NCBI RefSeq assembly: GCF_902703175.1 | Contig: NZ_CACRYJ010000068.1 | Coordinates: 62,001-126,000 of the forward strand | Origin: Occultella aeris | GTDB taxonomy: Bacteria; Actinomycetota; Actinomycetes; Actinomycetales; Beutenbergiaceae | DNA: 64,000 bases | Reading direction: 5' to 3' | Part shown: positions 63,425 to 64,000 of the stretch, one piece after another | Layout: each line of letters starts with the position of its first letter | How positions within the stretch are numbered: position 1 is the first letter of the stretch | Translations under genes and position numbers: made by a program | The notes under the pieces: model-generated | Seen by the model: only the letters and a program-made list of their open reading frames with translations | Told to the model about the DNA's origin: nothing | The model's database searches: none

Positions 63425-64000
63425 ATGAGACGCAGGACACGACGAGCGGCACCGCTCGCTCTCCTGGGCGTTGCCGCCATGATCCTCTCCGCGTGCAGCG
63501 GCGGCGGAAGCGGCGACGACCCCACCGATGGTGCCCCGGCCGACACCGATGCACCGGTCACCATCTCCGTCGGCGGCAAGCCGACCACCGAGAACCCCGA
63601 ACAGCTCGCCGACTTCGAGCGCCGACTGGACGAGTTCACCGCGGACCACCCCAACATCACCGTGGAGGCGGAGGAGACGCTGTGGGAGGCTGACACCTTC
63701 CAGGCGCTCCTCGCCGGCGGCACGATGCCGACGGTGATGCAGGTCCCGTTCACGGAGATCGGCGCACTGATCGAACGTCAACAGGTCGCGGACATCACCG
63801 ACCAGATCGAGGGGAGCGAGGTCCTTCAGCACCTCAACCCCACGGTGATGGACGTCGTGACCGATGACAGCGATCGCATCTTCGGTGTCCCGATCGCCGC
63901 GTACACCATGGGTCTGCTCTACAACCGTGCCCTGTTCGAGCAGGCCGGACTCGACCCGGACGCACCGCCACAGACCTGGGAGGAGGTCCGGGCCGCGGCG
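63425..64000 (+). CDS. ABC sugar-binding lipoprotein (3' end off window)
   Basis: Visible: 192 residues. [20 protein letters not shown] then LSAC is a lipoprotein signal peptide with lipobox L-S-A-C (Cys24). The mature part begins SGGGSGDDPTDG and continues with PVTISVGGK and a type I extracellular solute-binding (family 1, sugar) fold: FERRLDEFTADHPNITVEAEE, TMPTVMQVPFTE, FGVPIAAYTMGLLYNRALFEQAG. AAGGAG lies 9 bases before ATG 63425. The gap to the dehydratase is 37 bp, so it is in the same operon. It delivers a sugar or sugar acid to a permease that must be encoded beyond the window end. Confidence 0.94.
   Translation, partial: MRRRTRRAAPLALLGVAAMILSACSGGGSGDDPTDGAPADTDAPVTISVGGKPTTENPEQLADFERRLDEFTADHPNITVEAEETLWEADTFQALLAGGTMPTVMQVPFTEIGALIERQQVADITDQIEGSEVLQHLNPTVMDVVTDDSDRIFGVPIAAYTMGLLYNRALFEQAGLDPDAPPQTWEEVRAAA

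Overview
The window is high-GC DNA in which almost every long reading frame has antisense shadows. The gene content points to an actinobacterium: opcA beside zwf, a tkt/ctaB divergence, parA-scpA-scpB-rluB followed by cmk and der, PASTA-free Pkn-type kinases, an FHA zinc-ribbon protein, and many GTG starts with GTGA/ATGA overlaps. My inference is order Micrococcales (Beutenbergia/Ruania/Georgenia-like). I cannot name a species from the sequence alone.

Layout. Positions 1-10.1 kb hold a truncated O-methyltransferase, a tightly packed trio (FAD-type oxidoreductase-like protein, small four-helix membrane protein, FHA/zinc-ribbon protein), a monovalent cation/proton antiporter and two Ser/Thr kinases. 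Positions 10.1-16.7 kb are the pentose-phosphate operon read leftwards: tkt, tal, zwf, opcA, pgl. ctaB and a XerD-type recombinase are divergent from it. Positions 18.9-28.8 kb carry about 10 kb of accessory genes placed between xerD and parA: a dehalogenase-like hydrolase, a BTAD regulator, a MerR/transglutaminase pair, a D-amino-acid aldolase, a lactonase-like propeller, an MFS exporter and an Eis-like acetyltransferase. Positions 28.9-37.8 kb are core again: parA, scpA, scpB, rluB, a DUF2332 gene, tyrA, cmk, plsC, a small Rho-N-like gene and der.

Positions 37.8-45.1 kb hold an EamA exporter divergent from a LysR gene with an in-frame TAG, a TspO homologue, a LacI regulator coupled to a Gfo/Idh/MocA-aldo/keto reductase fusion (with a visible promoter and operator), and an LmbE deacetylase coupled to an MpaB-type oxygenase.

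Positions 45.17-49.85 kb look like a decayed island. An intact tRNA-Pro(GGG) lies between a 5' half and a 3' half of another tRNA-Pro. The two halves share a compensatory acceptor-stem base pair that differs from the intact copy, which suggests one tRNA gene was split in its anticodon loop. The interval holds IS3 and possible IS256 debris, a broken TetR gene, a dihydrofolate-reductase-like gene, a flavin monooxygenase and an HNH-like fragment. Decay continues to about 55.9 kb (a second reductase fragment and an SDR with its active site deleted), mixed with intact genes: a KTSC protein, a hydrolase-DUF4440 fusion, a serine hydrolase, a DinB-like protein, and a zinc-type ArsR regulator divergent from a CDF transporter with a (His-Glu)11 tail.

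Positions 55.9-60.9 kb are a heterodimeric ABC exporter followed by a TPR-GNAT fusion. From 61.1 kb a LacI-type operator controls the start of a sugar-acid operon: a nucleotide-sugar-type epimerase/dehydrogenase, a mannonate/gluconate dehydratase-like enzyme, and a sugar-binding lipoprotein cut by the window end.
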